From JAAZMI01 sp050948785 (GTDB lineage Bacteria > Bacillota > Dethiobacteria > DTU022 > UBA8154), in contig JBMNEM010000002.1 of assembly GCA_050948785.1 (NCBI GenBank), positions 1 through 64,000 of the forward strand: DNA of 64,000 bases. The letters run 5' to 3'. How positions within the stretch are numbered: the stretch's first letter is position 1; every line of letters starts with the position of its first letter. The notes under the pieces are model-generated. The model made no database searches. It saw only the letters and a list, made by a program, of their open reading frames with translations, and had not been told where the DNA came from. This document shows positions 16,521-24,787 of the stretch, piece after piece. Made by a program: the position numbers and the translations under genes.

Positions 16521-17735
16521 TTATTGATTCCCGGGAAGTGAAAATAAAGGCCGGCCAAAGTTACTCCGTCCAAAATGGGAAATAATCTCCCGGCCTTTTC
16601 CCCCGGCCAGCCAGCGAGTAAACAGGGAAGCATCCTCAAAATTTCCGGCTGAAACGTACTTCGGGTTGACGACAATTAAAACGGAAACATTTTCCAGCTC
16701 CCCTGACAGAGCGCTTTTTTCCTCCGTGCCTACAAATATTTTTAGCTTCTTTTCACCACGGGAAATCAGGTAAGTGGCCCGATCGACAAGGGCATATGCC
16801 TGTTTTTGCACTGCCAGGCGGACGAGACCTAAATTGCCGGCCACACCGGGAGAGGTCAGATACCAATCTCCGGAGGGAGTTACTCCCGCGGCCTGCCATA
16901 AACTCAGTTCCCGGATGTGTGTGCCGGAATAATCGCCACGGCTGATAAAAGGTACCTTGCGGGCGGCTATCTGGCGAAAAGCCCCGGCTGTCCCGGCGCT
17001 TTCATTTAACTGGCCGATCTCCGCCGGGTCGGCAGCCGGCCCGATCAGAATAAAATCGTTGGCCATCACGGGGATTTTTTGCAGCCCCCAGCCCTCCTGC
17101 ATAAAACTTTCTTCCAGCTCGGGTGCGTGGGAAAGCACCAGATCGACGCGCCCTTTCCGGGCAATCTCCAGAGCACGGCCGCTGCCGACAGCAATATGCC
17201 TGACCAAAACCCTGCTTGTCTGATAAAAGGCTTGCTCTAAAACATCCATCAAACCGGTTTCCACCGGCTCCATCGTTGTCGCCATCAAAAGGTGCCGTCC
17301 GGCGACTTCTTCCAGGCTTTCCGCTACAGTTTCCTCTCCTTCTCCGGGCTTGATCTTCCCGTTCAAAACCCCACCGGAGACCCCATGCTTTAAAGGGGGG
17401 GCTTCGCTAAAATAACGCTCCAGCTGGCTTTCTACCTCTTGCTGAAAAGCCTTGTACTGCTGTAGCAGGGCCTTACCCTCCCGGGTGAGGGTCGTTCCCC
17501 CCCCGGCATACCCGCCAATTTGCTTATCAACGAGTGCCAGCCCCAGTGCTTTTTCCGCTTCCCGGAGCAAACCCCAGGAGTAACGGTAGGAGATACCCAG
17601 CTGCGTAGCAGCACGGCTGATCGAACCTGCGAGCATTATATTTTCAAGTAAATTAAAAAGATCACTGGCCGAAATACGTTTCTCCCCTTCCAGGTCAAGT
17701 GAAACCTTAAACTCGGCCTGCAAATCTTTATCCAT
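16521..17735 (-). CDS. ModE-like winged-helix regulator fused to a TupA-like substrate-binding domain
   Basis: A protein of 404 residues. Residues 1-110 are a ModE/LysR-like winged helix: MLAGSISRAATQLGISYRYSWGLLREAE is the helix-turn-helix, with the GGGTTLTREG wing. Residues about 145-390 look like the tungstate-binding TupA: MATTMEPVETG replaces TTTS, SRGDYSGTHIREL is nearly identical to TupA SRGDDSGTHRREL, and NDFILIGP matches. This one-component regulator likely senses tungstate or molybdate and controls this island. It is cotranscribed with the MOT1 gene, one base apart. The ATG at 17735 has AAGGTGAT before it. Confidence 0.85.
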   Translation of the reverse strand: MDKDLQAEFKVSLDLEGEKRISASDLFNLLENIMLAGSISRAATQLGISYRYSWGLLREAEKALGLALVDKQIGGYAGGGTTLTREGKALLQQYKAFQQEVESQLERYFSEAPPLKHGVSGGVLNGKIKPGEGEETVAESLEEVAGRHLLMATTMEPVETGLMDVLEQAFYQTSRVLVRHIAVGSGRALEIARKGRVDLVLSHAPELEESFMQEGWGLQKIPVMANDFILIGPAADPAEIGQLNESAGTAGAFRQIAARKVPFISRGDYSGTHIRELSLWQAAGVTPSGDWYLTSPGVAGNLGLVRLAVQKQAYALVDRATYLISRGEKKLKIFVGTEEKSALSGELENVSVLIVVNPKYVSAGNFEDASLFTRWLAGGKGREIISHFGRSNFGRPLFSLPGNQ

Positions 17736-17790
17736 ACCATCACCTTTTCCTTAATAAAGCTTTTAAGGTTAAAACCAGGAGATAAAAATA

Positions 17791-17820
17791 CTAGTTAGTG
17801 TTAGTATTAGCTATTCTAGA
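17791..17820. promoter_or_regulatory. Candidate operator upstream of the fused regulator
   Basis: Three TTAG units repeat every six bases (GTTAGT, GTTAGT, ATTAGC), bounded by CTAG on each side. The block lies about 60 bases before the regulator start. It is a candidate binding site by position only. Confidence 0.3.
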
Positions 17821-17851
17821 ATATAAATCCTGCCGGGAAACCGGAAGAAAT

Positions 17852-17872
17852 AAAAAAACCGGCTAACGCCGG
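17852..17872 (-). terminator. Intrinsic terminator after the mfd/holin-like transcript
   Basis: The minus strand carries a CCGGC/GCCGG stem with a four-base loop, followed by TTTTTTT. It lies 12 bases after the stop of the holin-like gene. Confidence 0.8.
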
Positions 17873-17884
17873 AGAAAACAGAAG

Positions 17885-18163
17885 TCACTTTTCCATTTCT
17901 TTATTACAGGTGAACAGCTCTACCGTCTCCCTGGTACCGGAATAGAGGCCAACAGAGCTCAGGCCTAAAACCAAACCGATGATCAACGCTTCATACCATG
18001 TTTTATAGTTGGAAAAATGATACCCGAACGAAATTAACAACCCCAGGACCGTAGATAAAAGCGGGCAGTATTTTTCTTTGATACCGAGTCTCCTGGCCAC
18101 CTGCACCAGGCCCAAAATGATAGCGATGGCGGAGGCACCCCCAACCATTTCCATGTTGGTCAC
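17885..18163 (-). CDS. Small holin-like membrane protein
   Basis: A 92-residue protein with three hydrophobic segments (about 7-25, 34-50 and 60-80). The pattern of GLVQVARRLGIKEKYCPLLSTVLGLLIS matches phage holin-like proteins common in Firmicutes chromosomes. Its role is unknown, and no other phage genes are nearby. The GTG at 18163 is seven bases from GGAGG. An upstream GTG at 18169 is too close to the ribosome site. It is last in the operon mfd, small CxxC protein, holin-like. Confidence 0.65.
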   Translation of the reverse strand: MTNMEMVGGASAIAIILGLVQVARRLGIKEKYCPLLSTVLGLLISFGYHFSNYKTWYEALIIGLVLGLSSVGLYSGTRETVELFTCNKEMEK

Positions 18164-18201
18164 AAACACCCCTCCTTATTCGAAAAGCTGTTTGTACCAG
18201 G

Positions 18202-18360
18202 TTATGCCTTACCGCTTTTTTTGTTCGTCTCTCCCGGCGTGGTAAGAAGATTGTTTTTCTCCTCCCGTGCACAGCCCGGGCAGAGAACCCGGTTGACGCC
18301 CCCTTTCCAGATTAAACAGTCCCCTTCTGTTTTTCTCCCGCAGCGCAGACAAGCTTGCAT
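18202..18360 (-). CDS. 52-residue CxxC zinc-ribbon-like protein
   Basis: A short open frame that starts with ATG at 18360 after GGAAGG. It has two CxxC pairs (CLRCGRK and CPGCAREE), spaced by about 20 residues, followed by a polar tail. This suggests one bound zinc. It starts 23 bases after the mfd stop and precedes the holin-like gene by 39 bases, so it belongs to the mfd operon. I do not recognise a named family. The cysteine spacing and the ribosome site argue that it is real. Confidence 0.65.
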   Translation of the reverse strand: MQACLRCGRKTEGDCLIWKGGVNRVLCPGCAREEKNNLLTTPGETNKKSGKA

Positions 18361-18382
18361 CACTCTTTTTCCTTCCCCTTCC

Positions 18383-21300
18383 TTAAACTAACTCCTCCAG
18401 AACCTGAATTAGATACTGAAGGTACTGCTTTTCCGATCCTTGAAAATCCCTGACCTTCAAGGAAACAGCTTTCCCGGCAAAAAGGGAGAGATTCCGGCGG
18501 TGTCGGCTAACCAACTGCCAAAGCGCCTCGCTTTGAAAACTTTTCTCCTGCCGAAACTTGATCAGCACCTGGCCTTTTTGCTGTTCAATGCTCTCCACAT
18601 CTTTTTCCCGTGCCACCTGGCGTAAGCGCATCACCAGAAGCAGATTCTCCACCGGCGGCTGCAGGTTTCCAAAACGATCTTTTAGTTCTACCACCATATC
18701 CTGTAACTCTTCTTTATTATCCAGTGTGGCAATACGGCGGTAGAGTTCAATTTTCTGCTGCTGATTGGGTATATAGGAAGAAGGCAGGTACGCACTGATA
18801 TTTAAATCAATCTTTACATCCACCCCCTGCGGAGAAGTTATCTGCTGCCCTTTCTGCCCCTTCATATTTTCGATGGACTGCTCAAGCAAACGGCAGTAAA
18901 GCTCGTAGCCGACAGCCATCATCGAACCGTGTTGTTCCGGCCCCAGAAGATTGCCGGCCCCTCTTATTTCAAGATCGCGCAGGGCAATTTTAAAACCTGA
19001 ACCCAGATCTGTAAATTCCTTGATGGCCTGCAGCCTTTTAACGGCATCTTCCGACATGACTTTATCTTTTCTGTAAGTAAGGTAACAGTAGGCCAGGCGA
19101 TTGGAGCGTCCCACCCGTCCTCTAAGCTGATAAAGCTGCGCCAGGCCAAAGCGATCAGCATCATAAACAACCATGGTATTTACATTGGGGATATCCAACC
19201 CGGCCTCAACAATCGTTGTACTCACCAGGATATCGTACTCCCGGTGTAAAAATTTATGCATCACCTTCGCCAGCTCCTGCTCGGGCATCTGACCGTGTGC
19301 CATGATAATTCTGGCCCCGGGAAGCAGTTCCTGCAGCCTGGCGACACATTTCCCAATAGTTTGTACGCGATTATAAATAAAATAGACCTGGCCGCTACGG
19401 TTCAGTTCCCTCTGGATCGCTTCCCTGATCAGGTTGGGCGAATATTCAATAACGTAAGTTTGTATCGGATAGCGATTTTCAGGCGGAGTATCAATCACGC
19501 TTAAATCACGGGTGCCGGAAAGGGCCATATGCAGCGTCCGGGGAATAGGAGTGGCGGTCATGCTTAAGACATCCACCTCCTGACGGAGCATCTTCAGCTT
19601 TTCCTTGTGACGAACACCAAAACGATGCTCTTCATCGATAATCAAAAGGCCCAGATCCCGAAAGCCGATATCTTTGGAAAAAAGCCTGTGCGTCCCCACA
19701 ACGATATCAATAACACCGGCTTTCAATTCCCGGATTACCCTTTTTTGCTCCCCGGAACTGCGGAAACGGCTTAAAAGTTCAACCTGTATGGGAAAACCTT
19801 TAAAGCGGTCCAAAAAATTTTCATAGTGCTGCTGCGCCAGAATAGTTGTCGGCACCAAAAAAGCTACCTGTTTACTATCGAGCACGGCCTTAAAAGCTGC
19901 CCGTAGGGCTACCTCTGTTTTTCCGTAACCGACATCGCCGCAGAGGAGGCGGTCCATGGGGCGGTTTAGTTCCATATCCGCTTTTACTTCCTGGATCGCC
20001 CGCAGTTGATCCTGGGTCTCTTCATAAGGAAAGCGTTCTTCAAATTCATGCTGCCAGAGATGATCGGAAGAAAAAGCATAACCGGCAACCGCTTCCCGGG
20101 CGGCATAAAGGGAAAGAAGTTCCCGGGCCAGATCTTGAACCGAGGCCTTCACACGGTTTTTAATGCGGGTCCATTCCTGCCCGCCTAAAGAAGATACTTT
20201 GGGCCGCCGCCCTTCCCCCCCGACATACCTTTGCAAAACATCGATTTGTTCTACCGGCAGATAAAGCTTATCTTCCCCGGCATATTTTATATATAGGTAG
20301 TCGCGGGTTACCCCATTGACTTCCATGGTCCGAATACCCATATATCTACCAATCCCGTGCTGTTCATGGACAACCAGATCGCCGATTTTAATCTCTTTGA
20401 ATTCCCGCAGAGAACTTTTGTCTTTTTTTGTTGTCCACCTTCTCTTTTTCCTCTGTGCCGGCAAAATTTCCTTATCGACCAACATGACCAGGCGTAGAGA
20501 AGGGATCTCAAATCCATTTTCCAGCCGCCCGGTAATTATTTTGATGTTCTTCCCCTTATTTTGTTCCCGGGAGAAATAAGCATTTAATTCATGCTCGGCA
20601 AAAAGTTTCTGCATCTCAGCGGCCTTTTTTTCTTGATCACACATGATAAAAACCTCATAACCAAGCGACCACCAATTCTTTAATTCTTCCCATAAAAGAT
20701 TCAGGCGGCCCATAAAAGAAGGCACAGGACGGGCTTGAAAATTCAAAACGCCGGCTGTTTTGACCAGGGGAAGGCGGCGGGAAAAAGCAGTCAGCGCAAC
20801 AATTTTCAAAGTATTTTTCTCAAAAATATCTTTAAGATTCCAATATATATCCACCTGACCGGGTAAAATATCACCCTGCAGCAGCAATTCAGCCTGGTAC
20901 TCCTGCAATTCCTTCAAAAGCGAATCCCCCGTAGAGACTACCTTTTCAGGTTCATCCCAAAAAAGAAGCCCTTCATCAGGGAAATAATCAAGTAACATGG
21001 ACGGTTCGGGGTAAAAATAGGCAATATATTGTTCAATTCCTTCAAAATATCCGGAATTTCTGAGCTTGACAAGGTGATTTTCCACTCTTGTTCGCAACCT
21101 GTCCGCCGCTTTTTCCCGGTTTTCAATCTTCAGTTGCCTGGCAACCTTCTCCACCTCCGCCGTGAGGGCGTTTATTCCCTCCTGAAAAGAAGACTCACTT
21201 AAAATAACTTCGCGTGCCGGCAAAATGGAAATGGCCGTAATTGTCTCCAGGGAGCGCTGGCTCTCCGCATCAAAATAACGTATTGTTTCAATCTCCTCAT

Positions 21301-21895
21301 CAAAAAAGGATATACGCACCGGCCAGGGAGTATAAAAAGGAAAGATATCCACAATATCCCCCCGGATGCTGAAAGAACCCTCACTTTCCGTCAGCTCTGC
21401 TCGTTCATAACCCATTTCCACAAGCCTTTTTAAGAACGCTTCCCAATTTATTTTAAGACCTGCCTTGATTTCCAGCAGCTTTTCCTTCCAAAAATTTACC
21501 GGGGTAAGCTTGCTAAATAAGGCCGGTACAGGAGCAACAACGATAATTCGTTTCCCCAGGACCAGCCTCTCCAAAACTTTCAAGCGCTGCTGCAAGATTT
21601 CTTTGCTTTGGGTTAAAACCTCGTCGGTATAAAAAAAATCCTTTCCAGGAAAAAGGTAAACTTCATGTTCCGGCAAAAACGCCCTGATCTCTTCGTAAAG
21701 CCTTTCTGCCCCGGCCATATCACTGGTGAGGACCAGAGCCGGCTGCGAAATACTGTTAGAAAGGGCCGCGATAAAAAAACTGCTCTGGGAACCTTCCAAC
21801 CCGGTTACCAGCTGGGCGCCGGTCTCCCTCGGAGACCTCTGGAGGGAAGTAAAGGAGAGATCTTCCCGCCATTTTTCTAACAGTTGATCATGCAA
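18383..21895 (-). CDS. mfd: Transcription-repair coupling factor
   Basis: A full-length Mfd of 1170 residues. It removes RNA polymerase stalled at DNA lesions and recruits UvrA. The N-terminal UvrB-like domains fill about 1-350. The RNA polymerase-interacting domain follows, with IGDLVVHEQHGIGRYMGI. The RecG-like translocase begins near 620: CGDVGYGKTEVALRAAF (Walker A), DEEHRFGV (DEEH box), SMTATPIPRTL and QLRGRVGRS. The start is TTG at 21895, with AGGGGG before it; an ATG at 21891 is out of frame. Gene order fin-mfd matches Bacillus. Confidence 0.97.
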   Translation of the reverse strand: MHDQLLEKWREDLSFTSLQRSPRETGAQLVTGLEGSQSSFFIAALSNSISQPALVLTSDMAGAERLYEEIRAFLPEHEVYLFPGKDFFYTDEVLTQSKEILQQRLKVLERLVLGKRIIVVAPVPALFSKLTPVNFWKEKLLEIKAGLKINWEAFLKRLVEMGYERAELTESEGSFSIRGDIVDIFPFYTPWPVRISFFDEEIETIRYFDAESQRSLETITAISILPAREVILSESSFQEGINALTAEVEKVARQLKIENREKAADRLRTRVENHLVKLRNSGYFEGIEQYIAYFYPEPSMLLDYFPDEGLLFWDEPEKVVSTGDSLLKELQEYQAELLLQGDILPGQVDIYWNLKDIFEKNTLKIVALTAFSRRLPLVKTAGVLNFQARPVPSFMGRLNLLWEELKNWWSLGYEVFIMCDQEKKAAEMQKLFAEHELNAYFSREQNKGKNIKIITGRLENGFEIPSLRLVMLVDKEILPAQRKKRRWTTKKDKSSLREFKEIKIGDLVVHEQHGIGRYMGIRTMEVNGVTRDYLYIKYAGEDKLYLPVEQIDVLQRYVGGEGRRPKVSSLGGQEWTRIKNRVKASVQDLARELLSLYAAREAVAGYAFSSDHLWQHEFEERFPYEETQDQLRAIQEVKADMELNRPMDRLLCGDVGYGKTEVALRAAFKAVLDSKQVAFLVPTTILAQQHYENFLDRFKGFPIQVELLSRFRSSGEQKRVIRELKAGVIDIVVGTHRLFSKDIGFRDLGLLIIDEEHRFGVRHKEKLKMLRQEVDVLSMTATPIPRTLHMALSGTRDLSVIDTPPENRYPIQTYVIEYSPNLIREAIQRELNRSGQVYFIYNRVQTIGKCVARLQELLPGARIIMAHGQMPEQELAKVMHKFLHREYDILVSTTIVEAGLDIPNVNTMVVYDADRFGLAQLYQLRGRVGRSNRLAYCYLTYRKDKVMSEDAVKRLQAIKEFTDLGSGFKIALRDLEIRGAGNLLGPEQHGSMMAVGYELYCRLLEQSIENMKGQKGQQITSPQGVDVKIDLNISAYLPSSYIPNQQQKIELYRRIATLDNKEELQDMVVELKDRFGNLQPPVENLLLVMRLRQVAREKDVESIEQQKGQVLIKFRQEKSFQSEALWQLVSRHRRNLSLFAGKAVSLKVRDFQGSEKQYLQYLIQVLEELV

Positions 21896-21933
21896 TGCTT
21901 AAACCCCCTACAATAATAAAATAAACCAGAAAT

Positions 21934-21973
21934 AGGCTTTGGCCTTTAATTCATGATTTAAAGGCCAAAGCCT
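21934..21973 (-). terminator. Perfect 16 bp hairpin between fin and mfd
   Basis: Arms AGGCTTTGGCCTTTAA and TTAAAGGCCAAAGCCT pair completely, with an 8-base loop. On the minus strand the following sequence is T-rich (ATTTCTGGTTTATTTT) but not a pure T run. It probably ends the pth-fin transcript 38 bases before mfd. Confidence 0.65.
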
Positions 21974-22100
21974 GATAAAATCCCTCTAGCATTGTACCTA
22001 AATTCTAAATTGTTCGGCAAATATACTTGATATTTTTTTTATTTTATTGATCTTCCCTAGCTTTTATCTATCATAATATATTTACAAAATCATCAATTAT

Positions 22101-22334
22101 TTACAAAAAGAACTCCTGCTCCACATCCAGTTTTTCGGTGATTAACTTTTCTTCAAAACAAAAGGGGCAAAGGGAATAAAGCAGCAAACCCTGCTCATCA
22201 TTATATTTTATTATATCTTCCCGCTCTGTGCGCGTCAATGTATCAAGGCCCAGCTTTTCAATTTCAACATTTTCTATCTCTACCGTCTCCTGCGGCTTAC
22301 CGCAGATGTCACAGATATAAGTAACCTTCATCAT
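22101..22334 (-). CDS. fin: Anti-sigma-F factor Fin family protein
   Basis: A 77-residue protein. MMKVTYICDICGKPQETVEIE and LCPFCFEEKL give two CxxC pairs for a structural zinc. The family inhibits sigmaF during late forespore development. The frame extends upstream to 22445, but GGGAG lies six bases before ATG 22334 (a second ATG follows at once). Its place between pth and mfd is the same as in Bacillus subtilis. Confidence 0.85.
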   Translation of the reverse strand: MMKVTYICDICGKPQETVEIENVEIEKLGLDTLTRTEREDIIKYNDEQGLLLYSLCPFCFEEKLITEKLDVEQEFFL

Positions 22335-22455
22335 TAATGCTCCCTTAAAATAAAAAATACACGGGGCAGTGTTGGTGGCGAAGTCTGCTCCTATTCTAGC
22401 ACCTGGACAAAAAAATATACCAGCAAGGCATACAAATATTACCAAATGCTACCTG

Positions 22456-23055
22456 TCATTCGCCCAGCCGATCTGCCCCCCCATCTTCCAAAAAAGGAGC
22501 ATTGTACTTATTCATCGCCTCTTCAAGGCCGCGTGCCAGAAAGGTCTCTACCGCATCCGCAGCAAGCTGGACCGCTTTTAAAATTTGTGCTTCTTCAGCG
22601 GATGTAAAAGGAGCAAGAACATAACCGGCCCCATCTTCCAATCCCCCGGGACGGTCAATCCCCAGGCGAACCCGGGCAAAATTTTCGTTCCCCAAAAGGG
22701 CGATGATCGAAGCCATCCCCCGGTGACCACCACTTCCTCCCCTGGAACGCAGGCGAAGCCGGCCCAGGGGAAGATCAAGATCATCATAAATAACCAGCAG
22801 ATTATCCGGTTGAAGAGAAAAAAATTGTAAAAGGCCGCGTACAGCCAGGCCGCTGCGATTCATATAAGTTAAAGGCTTGGCCAGGATGACCTTTTTTCCG
22901 GCAAGCGAAGTTTGGGCTATATAAGACTGGCAGCATACCTTTTTCAGGCTCACCTTGGCACGGGAAGCAATCTCGTCGATAACCCAAAACCCGACATTAT
23001 GCCGCGTCAGGGCATACTGCATCCCCGGATTTCCCAGACCCACAAGTAAAAACAA
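22456..23055 (-). CDS. pth: Peptidyl-tRNA hydrolase
   Basis: A protein of 199 residues, the usual length. It releases tRNA from prematurely dropped peptidyl-tRNA. N9 and H19 (in GLGNPG and LTRHNVGF) are the first active-site residues, DDLDLPLGRLRLR contains the catalytic Asp, and GGSGGHRGM the family signature. The start is TTG at 23055 with AGGTGGAG before it. It lies between ctc and fin, as in Bacillus, where it is called spoVC. Confidence 0.95.
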   Translation of the reverse strand: MFLLVGLGNPGMQYALTRHNVGFWVIDEIASRAKVSLKKVCCQSYIAQTSLAGKKVILAKPLTYMNRSGLAVRGLLQFFSLQPDNLLVIYDDLDLPLGRLRLRSRGGSGGHRGMASIIALLGNENFARVRLGIDRPGGLEDGAGYVLAPFTSAEEAQILKAVQLAADAVETFLARGLEEAMNKYNAPFLEDGGADRLGE

Positions 23056-23078
23056 GATACTCCACCTCGGAAAAAAAT

Positions 23079-23756
23079 TTATTCTTCCTCTGTTTCTTCT
23101 GCCTCCCCTTCTCCGGCCTCTGTCTCTTCTGCCAGCTCCCCTTCTTCAAGTTCTTCTTCTTCAACTTCCTCTTCTTCCACATGCGGCACTATAACAGAGG
23201 CAATTGTTTCTGCAGGATCGGCAAGTATTTCAACCCCTTTGGGCGGTTGAAGATCTGCCACAGTGAGGACATCGCCAATCCCCAGGTCGTCAACAGCTAT
23301 TTCAATATACTCGGGAATATCCGTTGGCAGACAGAGCACAGCAACGTCCCGCATTTGTATCTGCAAAACCCCACCTTCCTGAACACCACTGGGTTCTCCG
23401 ATTAAACTCAGTGGCACCTCCACTTCCAACTTATCCTCAAGTGAAATACGAATCAAATCCGCATGGAGATAAAAATCCCATTTTAAAGGATGCCTTTGCA
23501 GCTCTTTAACCATAACCGTCTCCAGGGAAGTCCCATCGTCTCCTTTAATTTCCAGGTCAAGCAGCACATTAGTGCCTGCAGCTGTACCCAGAGCCCTTTT
23601 CAAAATCGCACTGTCCAGGACAATAGTCCGGGGTTCAAGACCACGACCGTAGACTACCGCCGGCAGCATCCCTTTATTTCTTAATCTTTTCTTGCTTCCT
23701 TTATTACCTTTCTCCCGAAGAAAAGCCTCAATCTTAATGTTCTCCATAATCTTCAT
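23079..23756 (-). CDS. rplY: 50S ribosomal protein L25 / general stress protein Ctc
   Basis: A protein of 225 residues of the long L25/Ctc (TL5) type, which binds 5S rRNA. An N-terminal L25 domain (about 5-95) is followed by a TL5-type beta domain (about 100-185). The last 40 residues are almost all Glu, a common low-complexity tail. ATG at 23756 lacks a strong ribosome site. It lies 32 bases downstream of prs and 23 bases before pth. Confidence 0.93.
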   Translation of the reverse strand: MKIMENIKIEAFLREKGNKGSKKRLRNKGMLPAVVYGRGLEPRTIVLDSAILKRALGTAAGTNVLLDLEIKGDDGTSLETVMVKELQRHPLKWDFYLHADLIRISLEDKLEVEVPLSLIGEPSGVQEGGVLQIQMRDVAVLCLPTDIPEYIEIAVDDLGIGDVLTVADLQPPKGVEILADPAETIASVIVPHVEEEEVEEEELEEGELAEETEAGEGEAEETEEE

Positions 23757-23788
23757 CTGGCCACCAGGCCAGGAAACCCCCTTTTACA

Positions 23789-24733
23789 TTAATTAAATAA
23801 CTTGCTTACCGAAAGCTCCTGATGAATACTTTTAATTGCTTCACCAATCAGTTCGGCTACGGATAAAATCGTGATTTTGTTCAATTTGAGATTACTGTTC
23901 AGTGGTATTGTATTGGTTACCACTACTTCCTGTAAAGGTGATTCTAAAATACGCTGCTTGGAGGGACCGGATAAAACAGCATGTGTACAGCAGGCATAAA
24001 CCGTTTGTGCCCCTCTTTCCAAAAGTTCTACCGCCCCCTGCGTGATTGTGCCGGCAGTATCGATCAGATCATCAATTAAAATAGCTTCTTTACCGCGCAC
24101 ATCTCCGATGACATTCATTATCTCTGCCACATTGGGCTCGGGACGCCTTTTGTCAATAATAGCCAGAGACATCTGCAGGCGCTCTCCCAACTCCCTGGCG
24201 CGTGTCACTCCCCCTAAGTCAGGTGAAACCACAACTCCGTTTTTAATGTTTTTTTGCTTAAAATAGCTTGCCAGAATCGGAATACCTAATAGATGATCCA
24301 CGGGGATGTTAAAAAACCCCTGAATCTGTCCTGCATGAAGATCCATGACGATAATCCGATCCGTCCCTGCCGTAGTCAGTAAATCGGCAACAAGCTTGGC
24401 CGTAATCGGATCCCTGGCCCGCATCTTACGATCCTGGCGCGCATAACCGTAATAAGGAATTACAGCGTTAATTCTTCCCGCCGAAGCCCTTTTCAGGGCA
24501 TCAATGTAGATCAGCAGCTCCATCAGGTTATCATTAACCGGATGGCAAAGGGGTTGGATAATAAAAACATCGCTCCCCCGGACACTCTCCCCGATATAAA
24601 CAGAAATTTCACCATCACTGAACCGCTTTATTTCACCCAAACCCAGAGGAACATCCACATACCTGGTTACTTCCTCTGCTAAAGACACGTTTGCTGTTCC
24701 GGCAAAAATTTTGAGCTCCCGTCCCTTTTGCAA
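23789..24733 (-). CDS. prs: Ribose-phosphate pyrophosphokinase
   Basis: A protein of 314 residues. It makes PRPP from ribose 5-phosphate and ATP for nucleotide, His and NAD synthesis. Signature stretches are the flexible loop YARQDRKMRARDPITAKLVA, VMDLHAGQIQGFF for metal binding, and EAILIDDLIDTAGT for the ribose-phosphate loop. The start is TTG at 24733 with GGGGGAG before it. It follows glmU by 54 bases. Confidence 0.96.
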   Translation of the reverse strand: MQKGRELKIFAGTANVSLAEEVTRYVDVPLGLGEIKRFSDGEISVYIGESVRGSDVFIIQPLCHPVNDNLMELLIYIDALKRASAGRINAVIPYYGYARQDRKMRARDPITAKLVADLLTTAGTDRIIVMDLHAGQIQGFFNIPVDHLLGIPILASYFKQKNIKNGVVVSPDLGGVTRARELGERLQMSLAIIDKRRPEPNVAEIMNVIGDVRGKEAILIDDLIDTAGTITQGAVELLERGAQTVYACCTHAVLSGPSKQRILESPLQEVVVTNTIPLNSNLKLNKITILSVAELIGEAIKSIHQELSVSKLFN

Positions 24734-24787
24734 TGTTTCTCCCCCTACTTAAAAACAACCAGGGAAAATAAGCGGCTGTTATCAGGC

